The notes under the pieces: generated by a model
The model's database searches: none
Seen by the model: the letters and a program-made list of their open reading frames with translations, nothing else
Told to the model about the DNA's origin: nothing
In this document: piece by piece, positions 29,879 to 38,700 of the stretch
How the letters are laid out: every line of letters begins with the position of its first letter
Position numbering within the stretch: position 1 is the stretch's first letter
Position numbers and translations under genes: made by a program
Virus record (IMG/VR): IMGVR_UViG_3300013212_000047
Location: 1-53,606 of that record
DNA: 53,606 nt
Source of the DNA: a virus
Reading direction: 5' to 3' (one strand)

Positions 29879-30557
29879 CGGAATTGGACATGTAGCCGAA
29901 GCATTGGCTAAGGCACACACTGAAATCAGTAGCATTGAACGTGATGGTAAGAACCCACACTTCAAGTCACGCTACGCTACGCTTGACCAGATCCTTGAGT
30001 CTGTAAGGCCAATCCTTGCAAAGAATGGCCTGATCATCGTGCAGAGTAGCGATGATGGCAGCGAAGATCACAAGTACATCAACGTCAAGTCAGCGGTCAT
30101 ACATCTTAGTGGTCAATGGATTGAGACATCTGTACAGATTCCAGTGAGCAAGAACGATGCACACGGACTTGGAAGCGCTCTTACATACGGTCGCCGCTAT
30201 TCACTCGGAGCCTTGCTTGCTATCAGCACTCAGGAAGGTGACGACGATGGCAACGCAGCAGTAGCTAGTATGCGCAAAGTACAAGCAACACCGTCTGTTA
30301 CCCCGGCAAGTAACCAACCTTCCCTAAAGGATTTGGCAGGGAATCTTCTGATTGAGATTCAACGCATCTATCAAAACCCGAAGATGGTTATGAGTGATGC
30401 CAAGGATGCGTACATCGCCATGTATGGAGAGAACGCTCAGATGACAACTGAGACATTGACTGAAGCAATCAACACGTTGGCTGGAATGCCTGACGCAAAG
30501 GTATTCAATGCCTATGTGCTTGGCAAGGTAGACGGAGGAGTCAAGGGCTTTGAATAA
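29865..30557 (+). CDS. erf: ERF-family single-strand annealing protein
   Basis: 230 residues. KNPHFKSRYATLDQILES and LGSALTYGRRYSLGALLAIS are the two hallmark blocks of the ERF superfamily (P22 Erf): N-x-x-F-(K/R)-S-x-Y-A-x-L, and the T-Y-x-(R/K)-R-Y block with the acidic GDDDGNAA after it. It pairs complementary single strands for genome circularisation and repair. It would cooperate with SSB and the adjacent nuclease. Confidence 0.93.
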   Translation: MKTSDGIGHVAEALAKAHTEISSIERDGKNPHFKSRYATLDQILESVRPILAKNGLIIVQSSDDGSEDHKYINVKSAVIHLSGQWIETSVQIPVSKNDAHGLGSALTYGRRYSLGALLAISTQEGDDDGNAAVASMRKVQATPSVTPASNQPSLKDLAGNLLIEIQRIYQNPKMVMSDAKDAYIAMYGENAQMTTETLTEAINTLAGMPDAKVFNAYVLGKVDGGVKGFE

Positions 30558-31167
30558 TGTAATCGAAATGGTGGAGATCCCCGACGAGGACGGGGTGATC
30601 CACCTCTACCATCCAGACACAGGTGAGTATGCCGGCCCTAAGAGTCGGTGGTTACCTGCAGAGATCGTTGGTGAAGATGAATTCCTTCAGGTTATGGGAG
30701 CAATGGCGAAGAAGAAAGCCATACTGCTGTCAAAGAAAGCTCTCATCGATACGATCATCAAACAGCAACAGAAGATGCTGGGCAATATCCAATCACAGAT
30801 TGATTACCTTGAGAATCAATACCTAAATCAGATTGGGCGATACGTAGAGACAGCGCTACCTAAGAAAGCTGATGGTACGTACCGGGTAAAGACATTGCAT
30901 TGTCCGTACGGCAGTGTAGCTATTCGCAGCACCATGCCTAAGATCTCTGTTGCCAACGAAGAAGCGGCTGTCAACTATGCGAAGTCACACTTCCCAGGAG
31001 CTGTCAAAACAAAAGAGTCAGTACTGGTTAGCATGCTTCCTGATGATGTCCGTGTGTCTATCCTCGAAGAACCATCTACCTCCATCATGATGGGGCTGCA
31101 GGTTATTCCTGGTGAGACAAAGTACGTCATCAAAACTGTTGCTGACGATGCATTGGATACAACGTAA
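30550..31167 (+). CDS. Gp157-like protein (possible host-nuclease inhibitor type)
   Basis: 205 residues if TTG 30550 is used (ATG 30568 is the alternative). An N-terminal part precedes a long coiled coil (AKKKAILLSKKALIDTIIKQ, QQKMLGNIQSQIDYLENQYL), then strands YRVKTLHCPYGSVAIRST and a final helical domain. This layout (helical coil, then beta strands with T/G/S pattern) resembles siphovirus Gp157 and Gam-like proteins that often sit by recombinases. The match is by layout, not a motif. Confidence 0.55.
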   Translation: MNNVIEMVEIPDEDGVIHLYHPDTGEYAGPKSRWLPAEIVGEDEFLQVMGAMAKKKAILLSKKALIDTIIKQQQKMLGNIQSQIDYLENQYLNQIGRYVETALPKKADGTYRVKTLHCPYGSVAIRSTMPKISVANEEAAVNYAKSHFPGAVKTKESVLVSMLPDDVRVSILEEPSTSIMMGLQVIPGETKYVIKTVADDALDTT

Positions 31168-31286
31168 TGTCTCTACTAATCTGGTGCCTGATTATTGCAG
31201 CATCATTGGTAGTACTTGTGCCATTCTTTGGCATTGTGTACATATCCTACATTGTGGAGAATGACGTACGGAAATACGATGAGTGA
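31167..31286 (+). CDS. 39-residue membrane protein
   Basis: 39 residues, MSLLIWCLIIAASLVVLVPF followed by FGIVYISYIVENDVRKYDE: one long membrane helix and an acidic tail. Start overlaps the previous stop (TAATG) and its end overlaps the next gene by 8 bases, so its position is tight. No family recognised. Confidence 0.6.
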   Translation: MSLLIWCLIIAASLVVLVPFFGIVYISYIVENDVRKYDE

Positions 31287-31842
31287 TGAAATAGTCCACA
31301 TCGCTTTGATGCCTGACTCAGTTCAGGTATCGGAGATCGGTGTTACATTTGCCGGTGACGTCTCCTATGATGACTGGCTGCGCTTGATGGGTACACTGAC
31401 ACGGCTTGAAAAGGCCGTGCAGTTTGCCATCGGTGATGCCATCAATTACGGACAACACCGTTACGGTGAGAAGTACAGCCAAGCCATGGAAGCAACAGGT
31501 CTAAGCATCAAAGCCTTGACTAACTACTGCTGGGTTTCCAACTCTGTACCGATCCAGAATCGCCGAGCTGGAGTTAGCTGGACACACCATCGTGCTGTGG
31601 CTAAGCTTCCTGACCACGACCAGATCTCATTACTCCGTCAAGCGGAAGAACAAGACTGGACAGTAGACGACCTAAAGGAAATCGTTACAGGGAAACCTAT
31701 CAACCCAAGACACATTGAAACAGTCTTTGTTCCAACAGGAATAACACCAGCTCACGCTCAAGAAATCCTCAGACAAGTAGCAAAGTCCGAAGAATGTATG
31801 GCTACATTGTGTGAGACATGCCCGTTTAGGATGCAACTATGA
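31279..31842 (+). CDS. Conserved phage HTH-like protein with C-terminal Cys motif
   Basis: 187 residues from ATG 31279. AIGDAINYGQHRYGEKYSQA, then SIKALTNYCWVSNSVPIQNR and SWTHHRAVAKLPDHDQISLL form a pattern I know from many phage and plasmid proteins (helical, SWSHH-VA-L), probably DNA-binding. The end ECMATLCETCPFRMQL holds a C-x5-C-x2-C-type metal motif. It precedes the initiator gene, so it may regulate replication. Confidence 0.6.
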   Translation: MSDEIVHIALMPDSVQVSEIGVTFAGDVSYDDWLRLMGTLTRLEKAVQFAIGDAINYGQHRYGEKYSQAMEATGLSIKALTNYCWVSNSVPIQNRRAGVSWTHHRAVAKLPDHDQISLLRQAEEQDWTVDDLKEIVTGKPINPRHIETVFVPTGITPAHAQEILRQVAKSEECMATLCETCPFRMQL

Positions 31843-32675
31843 TCAAGATCATCACAGGTAGTGAATGGTCAAACCAAGAAGGCAGCCTCGTCGTACAGAT
31901 GACGCTGTCTTCTGCATTTACTAGCCAACTAAAACAATTTACACCAACCACATGGATGGTACTAACTGCGATTATGTTTCAGGTCAAGCAAAGCAATGCT
32001 GTAGGGCTGTCTGTGCGCGAAATACGCGAGATAACTGGCATTTCTGAGACAACTATCAGGGATGCCATACAAACGCTCTGTACGGTCAAAATACAAGACC
32101 AGAGAGTACTTATGAAGGTCACTCGTAAGTTTGATGATGGCGCATGCAATAGGAACCTTTACGTCATCATGCCATCACAACGCGACCTGTCCTACTTTGT
32201 AGGTACCTCAAATTCTGAGGGGGGTACCTCAAATTCTGAGGAGGGTACCTCAAATTCTGATGACCATATAAGCTTACTTTCTGTAAGTAACGCTAATTTA
32301 ATTAATTATATTCCCCCTATAGTCCCCCATAAATCAAAACGAAACATCTCGATGCCAAAGGATGATGATCCTGCTGCACAGATGTATCGGTCATACCGGC
32401 AAGTAATGGGCTTTCCAATTGAGTTCTCACAGGGGGAATGGCAAGGTGTTCATTTAGTTCTGCGGGAAATGATTCGAGCTGGTGTCACAACAGACGAAGT
32501 AGAGCGGCGAACACGTAACCTTCTAAACCAATGGGAGAAGAAAGCAATGGTTACAGTCAGAGCATTATGGAAACACTGGTCATCAGCTGGAATCGCAAAG
32601 GCTACCGGATATGACAAAGCTAGCGAAATATCCTCAGCAGCAATCGCAGCACTTAGGTCACTGAATAATCATTGA
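31839..32675 (+). CDS. Replication initiator candidate (winged helix, lambda O-like position)
   Basis: 278 residues, ATGA overlap. The N-terminal 110 residues form a winged helix (WMVLTAIMFQVKQ, LSVREIREITGISETTIRDA), then a low-complexity linker GTSNSEGGTSNSEEGTSNSD encoded by 21-base repeats, and a C-terminal domain with SQGEWQGVHLVLREM and ALWKHWSSAG. The layout (DNA-binding head, repeat linker over an A/T-rich stretch, helicase-loader contact tail) mirrors lambda O-type initiators, and loader and helicase genes follow. Confidence 0.7.
   Translation: MIKIITGSEWSNQEGSLVVQMTLSSAFTSQLKQFTPTTWMVLTAIMFQVKQSNAVGLSVREIREITGISETTIRDAIQTLCTVKIQDQRVLMKVTRKFDDGACNRNLYVIMPSQRDLSYFVGTSNSEGGTSNSEEGTSNSDDHISLLSVSNANLINYIPPIVPHKSKRNISMPKDDDPAAQMYRSYRQVMGFPIEFSQGEWQGVHLVLREMIRAGVTTDEVERRTRNLLNQWEKKAMVTVRALWKHWSSAGIAKATGYDKASEISSAAIAALRSLNNH
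32202..32330 (+). repeat. Iteron-like repeats and A/T-rich stretch: candidate replication origin
   Basis: Three copies of GGTACCTCAAATTCTGAGG start at 32202, 32223 and 32244, an exact 21-base period; the third ends GATG. Each carries the inverted repeat CCTCA/TGAGG. An A/T-rich stretch follows (32265-32325, with TTTAATTAATTATA). Iterons next to an A/T-rich unwinding site inside the initiator gene is the lambda-type origin design. Confidence 0.6.
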
Positions 32676-32700
32676 CAAAAATACTTGCTTGCTGTACTTT
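32672..32700 (+). promoter_or_regulatory. Sigma-70-type promoter of the loader-helicase unit
   Basis: TTGACA (32672-32677), 17 bases, TACTTT (32695-32700). TACTTGC (32682-32688), the complement of GCAAGTA, lies in the spacer. The initiator stop codon overlaps the -35. A 40-base leader with AAGG precedes ATG 32741. Confidence 0.75.
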
Positions 32701-32740
32701 ATGTGTGTTGGTTAGTATTGGAAAGAAAAAGGTAACTTAG

Positions 32741-33223
32741 ATGCTTAATTTGACAGAATCGTCAGAGATCTTAGATCGAATCGTTAATCTCCATCAAGAT
32801 GCAAATCACATTGACCTGATGGTTGTAGCTACAGGTGAACTTCACTGGTTGTTTGGTGGCAGGTTGATCAAGACAGAAACCAGGACTTACCGCCATGACT
32901 TCGACGTTATGGAAGTTCAGTTTTTGTTTCAGAAACCATTTGACACTGAGTTTGATGAAGACGGCGACTACATGGCGCCAACGGAAAAGCAGCTTGCTGC
33001 ACACAACATGAAGCTTATTTTTGGTTTCAATAGCGGTAGAGAATTTGATTACATTGGTGGTTGCAGGATGGCGGATATCTTTATTCGGAACAGCGGCGTC
33101 CTTCAACACAAACACATTCGCATTAATGAGACCAAACAAATTCCTTGTTTGGAAATTCTTGAATGGGCAATGAAAATTGATCTAGCAGAGAGAGCATTAG
33201 ACAAGGAAAGGGCTAGGGTATGA
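32741..33223 (+). CDS. Hypothetical protein of the replication unit
   Basis: 160 residues, MLNLTESSEILDRIVNLHQD at the start, with LHWLFGGRLIKTETRTYRHD and an acidic patch, ending in a helix (LAERALDKERARV). No family recognised. First gene behind the promoter, ATGA overlap with the loader candidate. Confidence 0.65.
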   Translation: MLNLTESSEILDRIVNLHQDANHIDLMVVATGELHWLFGGRLIKTETRTYRHDFDVMEVQFLFQKPFDTEFDEDGDYMAPTEKQLAAHNMKLIFGFNSGREFDYIGGCRMADIFIRNSGVLQHKHIRINETKQIPCLEILEWAMKIDLAERALDKERARV

Positions 33224-33741
33224 CAGAGCAGATCTTCGCACGAGCAGCTAACATCTTAGCTATCATGCCTAGTAACATCGAATGGGATGAGCGCAGCAAT
33301 GCGCTCTATGCCTTCTTTATGTCTGACTGGAATGACGATCTGGTAATGGCTACGATGAAGAAAGCCTTGTACGACTGCAAGTTCCGCCCAACAACATCTG
33401 AACTTGCAGAGATTGCATTCTCAATCATCAAGCCACATAGCAATAAAGATCTAATGTGGGACACAATCACAGACATCACGGTTAAACACATTGAGAATGG
33501 ACGCAATCACGCATTGCAAAACAGGATCAATGATGGCAAGGCTGATCCAATGACACCTATGCTTGTTGAAGCTATGGGGGGATGGGGACATATAGGCCGC
33601 CGGTCTACTGATGACAACAAAGAACGTCTCAATAGAGCTTATAACCAGGTGTTACAATCCATTGATAGAGAATCACTATTTAAGGCACCGATAAACAGGC
33701 TACAAAGTGGGACGTCGGAGACAAAACAGATTGATCATTAG
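33220..33741 (+). CDS. Helicase loader candidate
   Basis: 173 residues, helical: ARAANILAIMPSNIEWDERS, ALYAFFMSDWNDDLVMATMK and KFRPTTSELAEIAFSIIK resemble the N-terminal helical domain of phage loader and inhibitor proteins of DnaB-type helicases (G39P type). No ATPase motif, so it is not a DnaC-type loader. Its place two genes before the helicase supports the role. Confidence 0.55.
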   Translation: MTEQIFARAANILAIMPSNIEWDERSNALYAFFMSDWNDDLVMATMKKALYDCKFRPTTSELAEIAFSIIKPHSNKDLMWDTITDITVKHIENGRNHALQNRINDGKADPMTPMLVEAMGGWGHIGRRSTDDNKERLNRAYNQVLQSIDRESLFKAPINRLQSGTSETKQIDH

Positions 33742-33997
33742 TCCTGGCATATGCTTGCAAGGACTTTCTGATCACCGAATAGCTATTGAAGCCCTGCTGG
33801 AATTTACTGCTGTATGTTGTAGCCGTAAAAACCACAGGGTTTTTAGGAAATTAGTCTCTAAAATCCAAGCGGGGGAAGGCAACCCAAGCGACGTGCTTTA
33901 CCAAATGGAATATGCAATAGACCAATACGCCCAACAGAATGGCTTTTGGTTTGGACAAAACGAAGATGTACCAGATGAATGGGGGTTCTATGAGTAA
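33731..33997 (+). CDS. Small hypothetical protein before the helicase
   Basis: 88 residues if it starts at TTG 33731 (GGAG 10 bases upstream, overlapping the previous stop). Helical, with IEALLEFTAVCCSRKNHRVF and an acidic end (NEDVPDEWGFYE). It overlaps the helicase gene start. No family recognised. Confidence 0.55.
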   Translation: MIISPGICLQGLSDHRIAIEALLEFTAVCCSRKNHRVFRKLVSKIQAGEGNPSDVLYQMEYAIDQYAQQNGFWFGQNEDVPDEWGFYE

Positions 33998-35306
33998 GAT
34001 TCCTCCTCACCACATAGAAAGCGAAATGAGTTTACTTGGAGCCGTCCTGTTGGGCGGCTCTAAAGTCTTAGCCCTAGTTACAGGGATAGTCCCTGATGGA
34101 GGATACTACTACAGAGAAGCGAACGGCATCATCTACGATGCAATGATACAGATATCTGATACACAACCAATTGACATCGTCACACTCAGCGAGAAGCTGT
34201 CAGCTGATCGAGTACTAGACAGCGTTGGTGGAATTGGATATCTGATGCAACTTGGTGAATTTGTACCAACAACATCACATGCATCTGCGTATGCAAAGAT
34301 CATCCGTGAACACAGTAACAGGCGTCGTGTTATCGAAGTATCGATGGACGCTATCGACAAGGCATACGAGTTAGACTCTGACCCTCAATCAATCACTGAT
34401 GACATCAGCTCTGCATTAACCAATGAGACAGCCAACGCTAACACATTAGATGCAAAACACATAGATGATTCTATAGCCGATGTAATTGAGGAGATAGAAA
34501 GCCGTGATGCCGATCACAAGATGTCCGGCATAGCGACTGGATGGAAGTCATTAGATACATTGACAGGTGGATGGCGTAAAGGTGAGTTGATAGTCGTAGG
34601 CGCTCGTCCTAGCATGGGTAAGAGTGCTTTTGCTCTAGCATTGTCGAGGAGTGCTACTGGCGCCGGCCACAAGACGTTATTCGTATCTGTTGAGATGAGT
34701 ATAGACATGACAACTCAAAGGCTTTTAGCCCTTGAGACTGGCATAGACCTACGACGCATCTCCAACTCAGCGTTAACGCAAGAAGAGATATATCGTCTCA
34801 GATGCGCGCGAGCTGATCTATACGACATACCGCTATTCGTAAGCGCCAAAAATCCTATGACCATAGGTGACGTACGTAGTGTGGCTGTGCGTATGAATGC
34901 AAAGCACGGATTAGACATGATTGTCATTGACTATCTACAGATGATCGAAACAAAGGGTGTTAACCGTGTGAGTGAGATCGGAGCGATTAGCCGTGCGTTG
35001 AAAGGCCTGGCTCGCGAGATGGACGTGCCAGTCATGGTGTTATCTAGCTTGAACCGAAAGAGCGATACACGAGACGATAAGCGACCAGTCATGTCTGACC
35101 TCAGAGAGAGTGGGGACATCGAGAGTGATGCTGACATAGCGTTATTCCTGTATAGACCATCGTATTACATGAGCGGTGACCCACCACCTATCGATGAAGT
35201 CGAAGTCATTATCAGGAAGAACAGGAACGGCCCAATCGGAACAGCAAGCCTAGAATACAATCCATCGATCGGGCGCTTTAGTGATTTGAGTTACGGGGGA
35301 CTATGA
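33990..35306 (+). CDS. dnaB: DnaB-type replicative helicase
   Basis: 438 residues from ATG 33990, with GGGGG upstream. The N-terminal domain PPHHIESEMSLLGAVLLGG is typical of DnaB; the ATPase core shows Walker A GARPSMGKSAFAL (about residue 204), SVEMSIDMTTQRLLALETG, Walker B MIVIDYLQMIE (about 310), SRALKGLAREMDVPVMVLSS and LRESGDIESDADIALFLYRP. It is the hexameric fork helicase. No primase or polymerase is seen, so host enzymes probably follow it. Confidence 0.96.
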   Translation: MSKIPPHHIESEMSLLGAVLLGGSKVLALVTGIVPDGGYYYREANGIIYDAMIQISDTQPIDIVTLSEKLSADRVLDSVGGIGYLMQLGEFVPTTSHASAYAKIIREHSNRRRVIEVSMDAIDKAYELDSDPQSITDDISSALTNETANANTLDAKHIDDSIADVIEEIESRDADHKMSGIATGWKSLDTLTGGWRKGELIVVGARPSMGKSAFALALSRSATGAGHKTLFVSVEMSIDMTTQRLLALETGIDLRRISNSALTQEEIYRLRCARADLYDIPLFVSAKNPMTIGDVRSVAVRMNAKHGLDMIVIDYLQMIETKGVNRVSEIGAISRALKGLAREMDVPVMVLSSLNRKSDTRDDKRPVMSDLRESGDIESDADIALFLYRPSYYMSGDPPPIDEVEVIIRKNRNGPIGTASLEYNPSIGRFSDLSYGGL

Positions 35307-35644
35307 ACGAAGGATATAAGTTATCGCCTTGGCTCAGAATAATTATTTGCGCGATGGTCGTCTGTCCGTCACGCGAAGACGTCTGTAGGCGATTAAACAT
35401 TAATGGACGCCGCTTACGTGATGACCTGCATCGGATATACAAACAGACTAATAGCAAAACAGTCTGGGCTGCAGCAGTCAAGCTCAAGATAATTAAGATT
35501 GACTACGAACAGATCCCAGACTGGTTAGATCTTGACGAAGTTGGATTAGCGCCAGGTATTACTTGTCTTATTTCACCTTCATCAAACGGGGATTCAATTT
35601 CTTGGCAGCTGGAGAAGCCTTCCGCGATGATGCAGCCAGAATAG
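35303..35644 (+). CDS. Second GerE-like helix-turn-helix protein
   Basis: 113 residues, ATGA overlap with the helicase. VVCPSREDVCRRLNINGRRL, RDDLHRIYKQTNSKTVWAAA and VKLKIIKI follow the spacing of a GerE/LuxR C-terminal domain, though more diverged than the protein at 15569. The C-terminal 25 codons overlap an opposing gene. It is a candidate regulator made with replication genes. Confidence 0.6.
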   Translation: MNEGYKLSPWLRIIICAMVVCPSREDVCRRLNINGRRLRDDLHRIYKQTNSKTVWAAAVKLKIIKIDYEQIPDWLDLDEVGLAPGITCLISPSSNGDSISWQLEKPSAMMQPE

Positions 35645-35738
35645 CGCCGGCATTCTTCATAGGAATACCTTGCTTCTTAGCAATCTTTGCTTGGACTGCC
35701 GCAAACCCTGGGTGTGCGGCAGTTTTTGTTTTAGTCAT
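35568..35738 (-). CDS. 56-residue basic protein
   Basis: 56 residues, MTKTKTAAHPGFAAVQAKIA then NAGAILAASSRKASPAAKKL and a basic end. This HPGF...AILA...R.ASP..KK pattern occurs in small phage proteins of unknown function, probably carried with DNA. Start overlaps the giant gene's stop (TAATG). It overlaps the convergent regulator by 77 bases. Confidence 0.65.
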   Translation of the reverse strand: MTKTKTAAHPGFAAVQAKIAKKQGIPMKNAGAILAASSRKASPAAKKLNPRLMKVK

Positions 35739-38700
35739 TATTTAGTTCCTCTAAATATTTCAGATCCCCTACCTTGTCCTAGTAGTTTGATAACACTAGG
35801 TGTGTCTTCGTCACCGTAGTAGTTAGTAGTTCGCTTCTTGGCCTTGATAGCTTGTTGTGGTTTAAGTTCAACCTTCAGACCAACGTTGTTTAGTACAGTA
35901 CTAACTGAAGCGTATAGGCCAGCATTCTTCTCCCATTCATCAGCAGCTTGAAATGTTTCCATCATCTGTGAAATACCAGTTGGGAGACGCTCAGTAACTG
36001 CATTGCTAAACCTTACGTCATCCATCCATGGAGCGTATCCTCCATTGTGTTCAATCAAGCGTGGCTTGATGACGTTTTCGTAGAAGTACGCTGATGCTTC
36101 ATTTTTACCAAAGGTCGGCTCACCGATAGGTGTACGTCCACTAACAAACCAGCTGCCGGCCCAGTTGTAAAGCGGTGAAGCTTTGTACTGCAGTTCGCGA
36201 TGTATATCCGCAAACGTATCGTACATAACATTGGAACCAGTCTCTCTAGACTTCTTTTGTTCAGCTGGCGTTGCCAGCATAGCAGCTGATAGCAATCGGT
36301 AACCTAATCGGTAATGATCAAACACGCCAGCTGGTGCATCCATACGGAAGTCACCAACACGAACACGTCCGATGTTACGGTCGATGTTGGTTTCGACGTC
36401 CATGTCATCTGGAAGGAAGTTACGGATCATCTGTGACAAGATCATCAAGAATGCCCATACTCCAACAAGTCTTCCCCACATTTGTTTACCAATAGCCGCT
36501 GCTGCACGATCGCCCTTATACAAGTCAAACACAGGGTTATCTTGCCCCATAATGTCTCGCATGAAGCCCATATGAGAACTAGACAACACTGCATTCATAG
36601 CGGGGTCGATAAACATCCTTGACAGCAACCAACGTGGCGCCGTAAACAGTACCTTTGCTACCCGGCTAGCACGTGCATCGTATACCGAGTTAGTGGAGTA
36701 TTTGATATCACCGACACTAACCGCAAGTATCCGAGCTGAATCACGGAGCGCAACTTTGTACTTTTCTGTTCCTGGCTCGTAGCCGTGTGCCATCAACGAC
36801 TTCTTCATCTGGTCAAATTGAAGCAACAGGATCGTGTCATGAATAAGGATGTTGTAACGCTCGAACATACCCTGACCTGGGAGGTGACCACTCAGACGGT
36901 TTTTCATATACCACTCGTCGTTGGTTCCCAATTCATCGATGTCCATCAACGTTGTGCGTACATCATCAACTGTTGCTTCTGGATTCCACAAACGCAGATT
37001 GTAAAGTTCACGCTCGCGGACTTCATCAAATCGCTTATCAATTTCAAACATTGAAAGCGGCAACTCTGCCTCTCGCGCTTCTTCGTAGACATCCATATCT
37101 CGCAACTTGTTGCCATACTGATGGAACTGCTCACGTCCAAGCTTACGGTAACCAACCTTTTGTCCGTTTGGTAGTTCAATCTGCAAGTTAGGCATCATGC
37201 CTCGCATACCAGCAAGAAGTGCTTTGAAGCCGACAGCTGGGTTAGTAAGGAGGATGATACCGGCCTGGAGCGTAGTGAATGCAAAGTCAGCAGACAGTGT
37301 AAGGCGAGTAATATCATTCATCTGGTCAATGATGTATCCACCCATGTCAGCTACGTTGACTGGTTTATTTGATGCAGTGCGTTCAGACTTACCTGTAACA
37401 CTGGCAGTTGGCTCAACATCACCCCAGTCATAAGCTATCTTTACCGGAGGTCTAACAACTTCATGTGCAATATCTAGTTCATCACGTGAACTAAGCATGA
37501 CAGACAACACAGGGCCAGTGCGATCAGCCTTTTTCTTTGTGTCTGCTGTATTCCATTTATCCAATGACAATGGCGCAATACTGTTACGTGGGATCGATAT
37601 GTTTTGTAACTCATGGTTTCCACCAACACTGTGTTTGACGTTCAATAGCATTATGCCATCTCGTGTCGGATGCTTCTTGTACAAAGCTTCAACATCAGCA
37701 GCAGCAATACCACGTCCACCCATATCAATAACCACAGGGTTATCCATACGTACGTAGTATGGCTTGTTATTAAAACCAGACGTCTTGCTTACACCAGATG
37801 GCATGACGTACGCATGAGCCGAAGGAAGCCACCTAGCTGTTCCATCACCAGGGACATAACCAATAGAAACTATAGGCTTACCTGTCCTCGGACGTACACT
37901 TGCTCTGTCGTACATCATTTTGTCACGCATGAATGACTTAGCTTGGGTTCCTGCCACACTGTTTAGTTCGTTAGAAATACCAGCGTAGTAAACTCTATTG
38001 GCGGTGTTATCTGACGCAACGTGTTCTGCAACACGTTTAATATGTGTTGGAGAACGCTCGCCACGATAGTAGTCATCCATCGCCACAATAAGCTCTGCAA
38101 CGTCATCATCTGTAACAGTAGCGTCTTCCATTTCATCTAACTTACGTAGAATCTCCTGGCCAGACATGTGTTTACGAATAGCCTTTGTCTGTGTTGGACT
38201 AAGGTCTTTAAGAGGGACATTGATACGGCTGTCGTCAGATACAACACTCTCGATTAACGGAGCGCCGTTAGACCAACGCTTAAACTCTGGGGATTCTGTC
38301 CTTGCATAGTGTGCAATCGCGCGCGCTGGGGACATACGAAGGACGTTGGTATAAACATGATACGTATGTGATGCGTTTCCTCTAGCATCGTAAGCGCCAA
38401 CTACCTTGTCATCAGCGTCAGTCTGAATACGACCAGATTTATCAAGCTCTGCGTATCCTTTACGGACTTGTGATTTTACTTCATCAGTCCCCAATGTTGT
38501 GTCAGTTACAACATCTAGTGTTTCAACGTTAATCAATGGTTTACGCGATGAGAACATAATGGACTTAGGCACATCAAGACTTGCCATCCGCTCATTTGTA
38601 CCGCTAATTCCATTGATGATCGCAACTGTCCACCAATGTCTACTTGGGACGAGAATGTCATTCAAGTTCAGCAAGTCTTGTCGGTTGAAGGTGCGACCCC

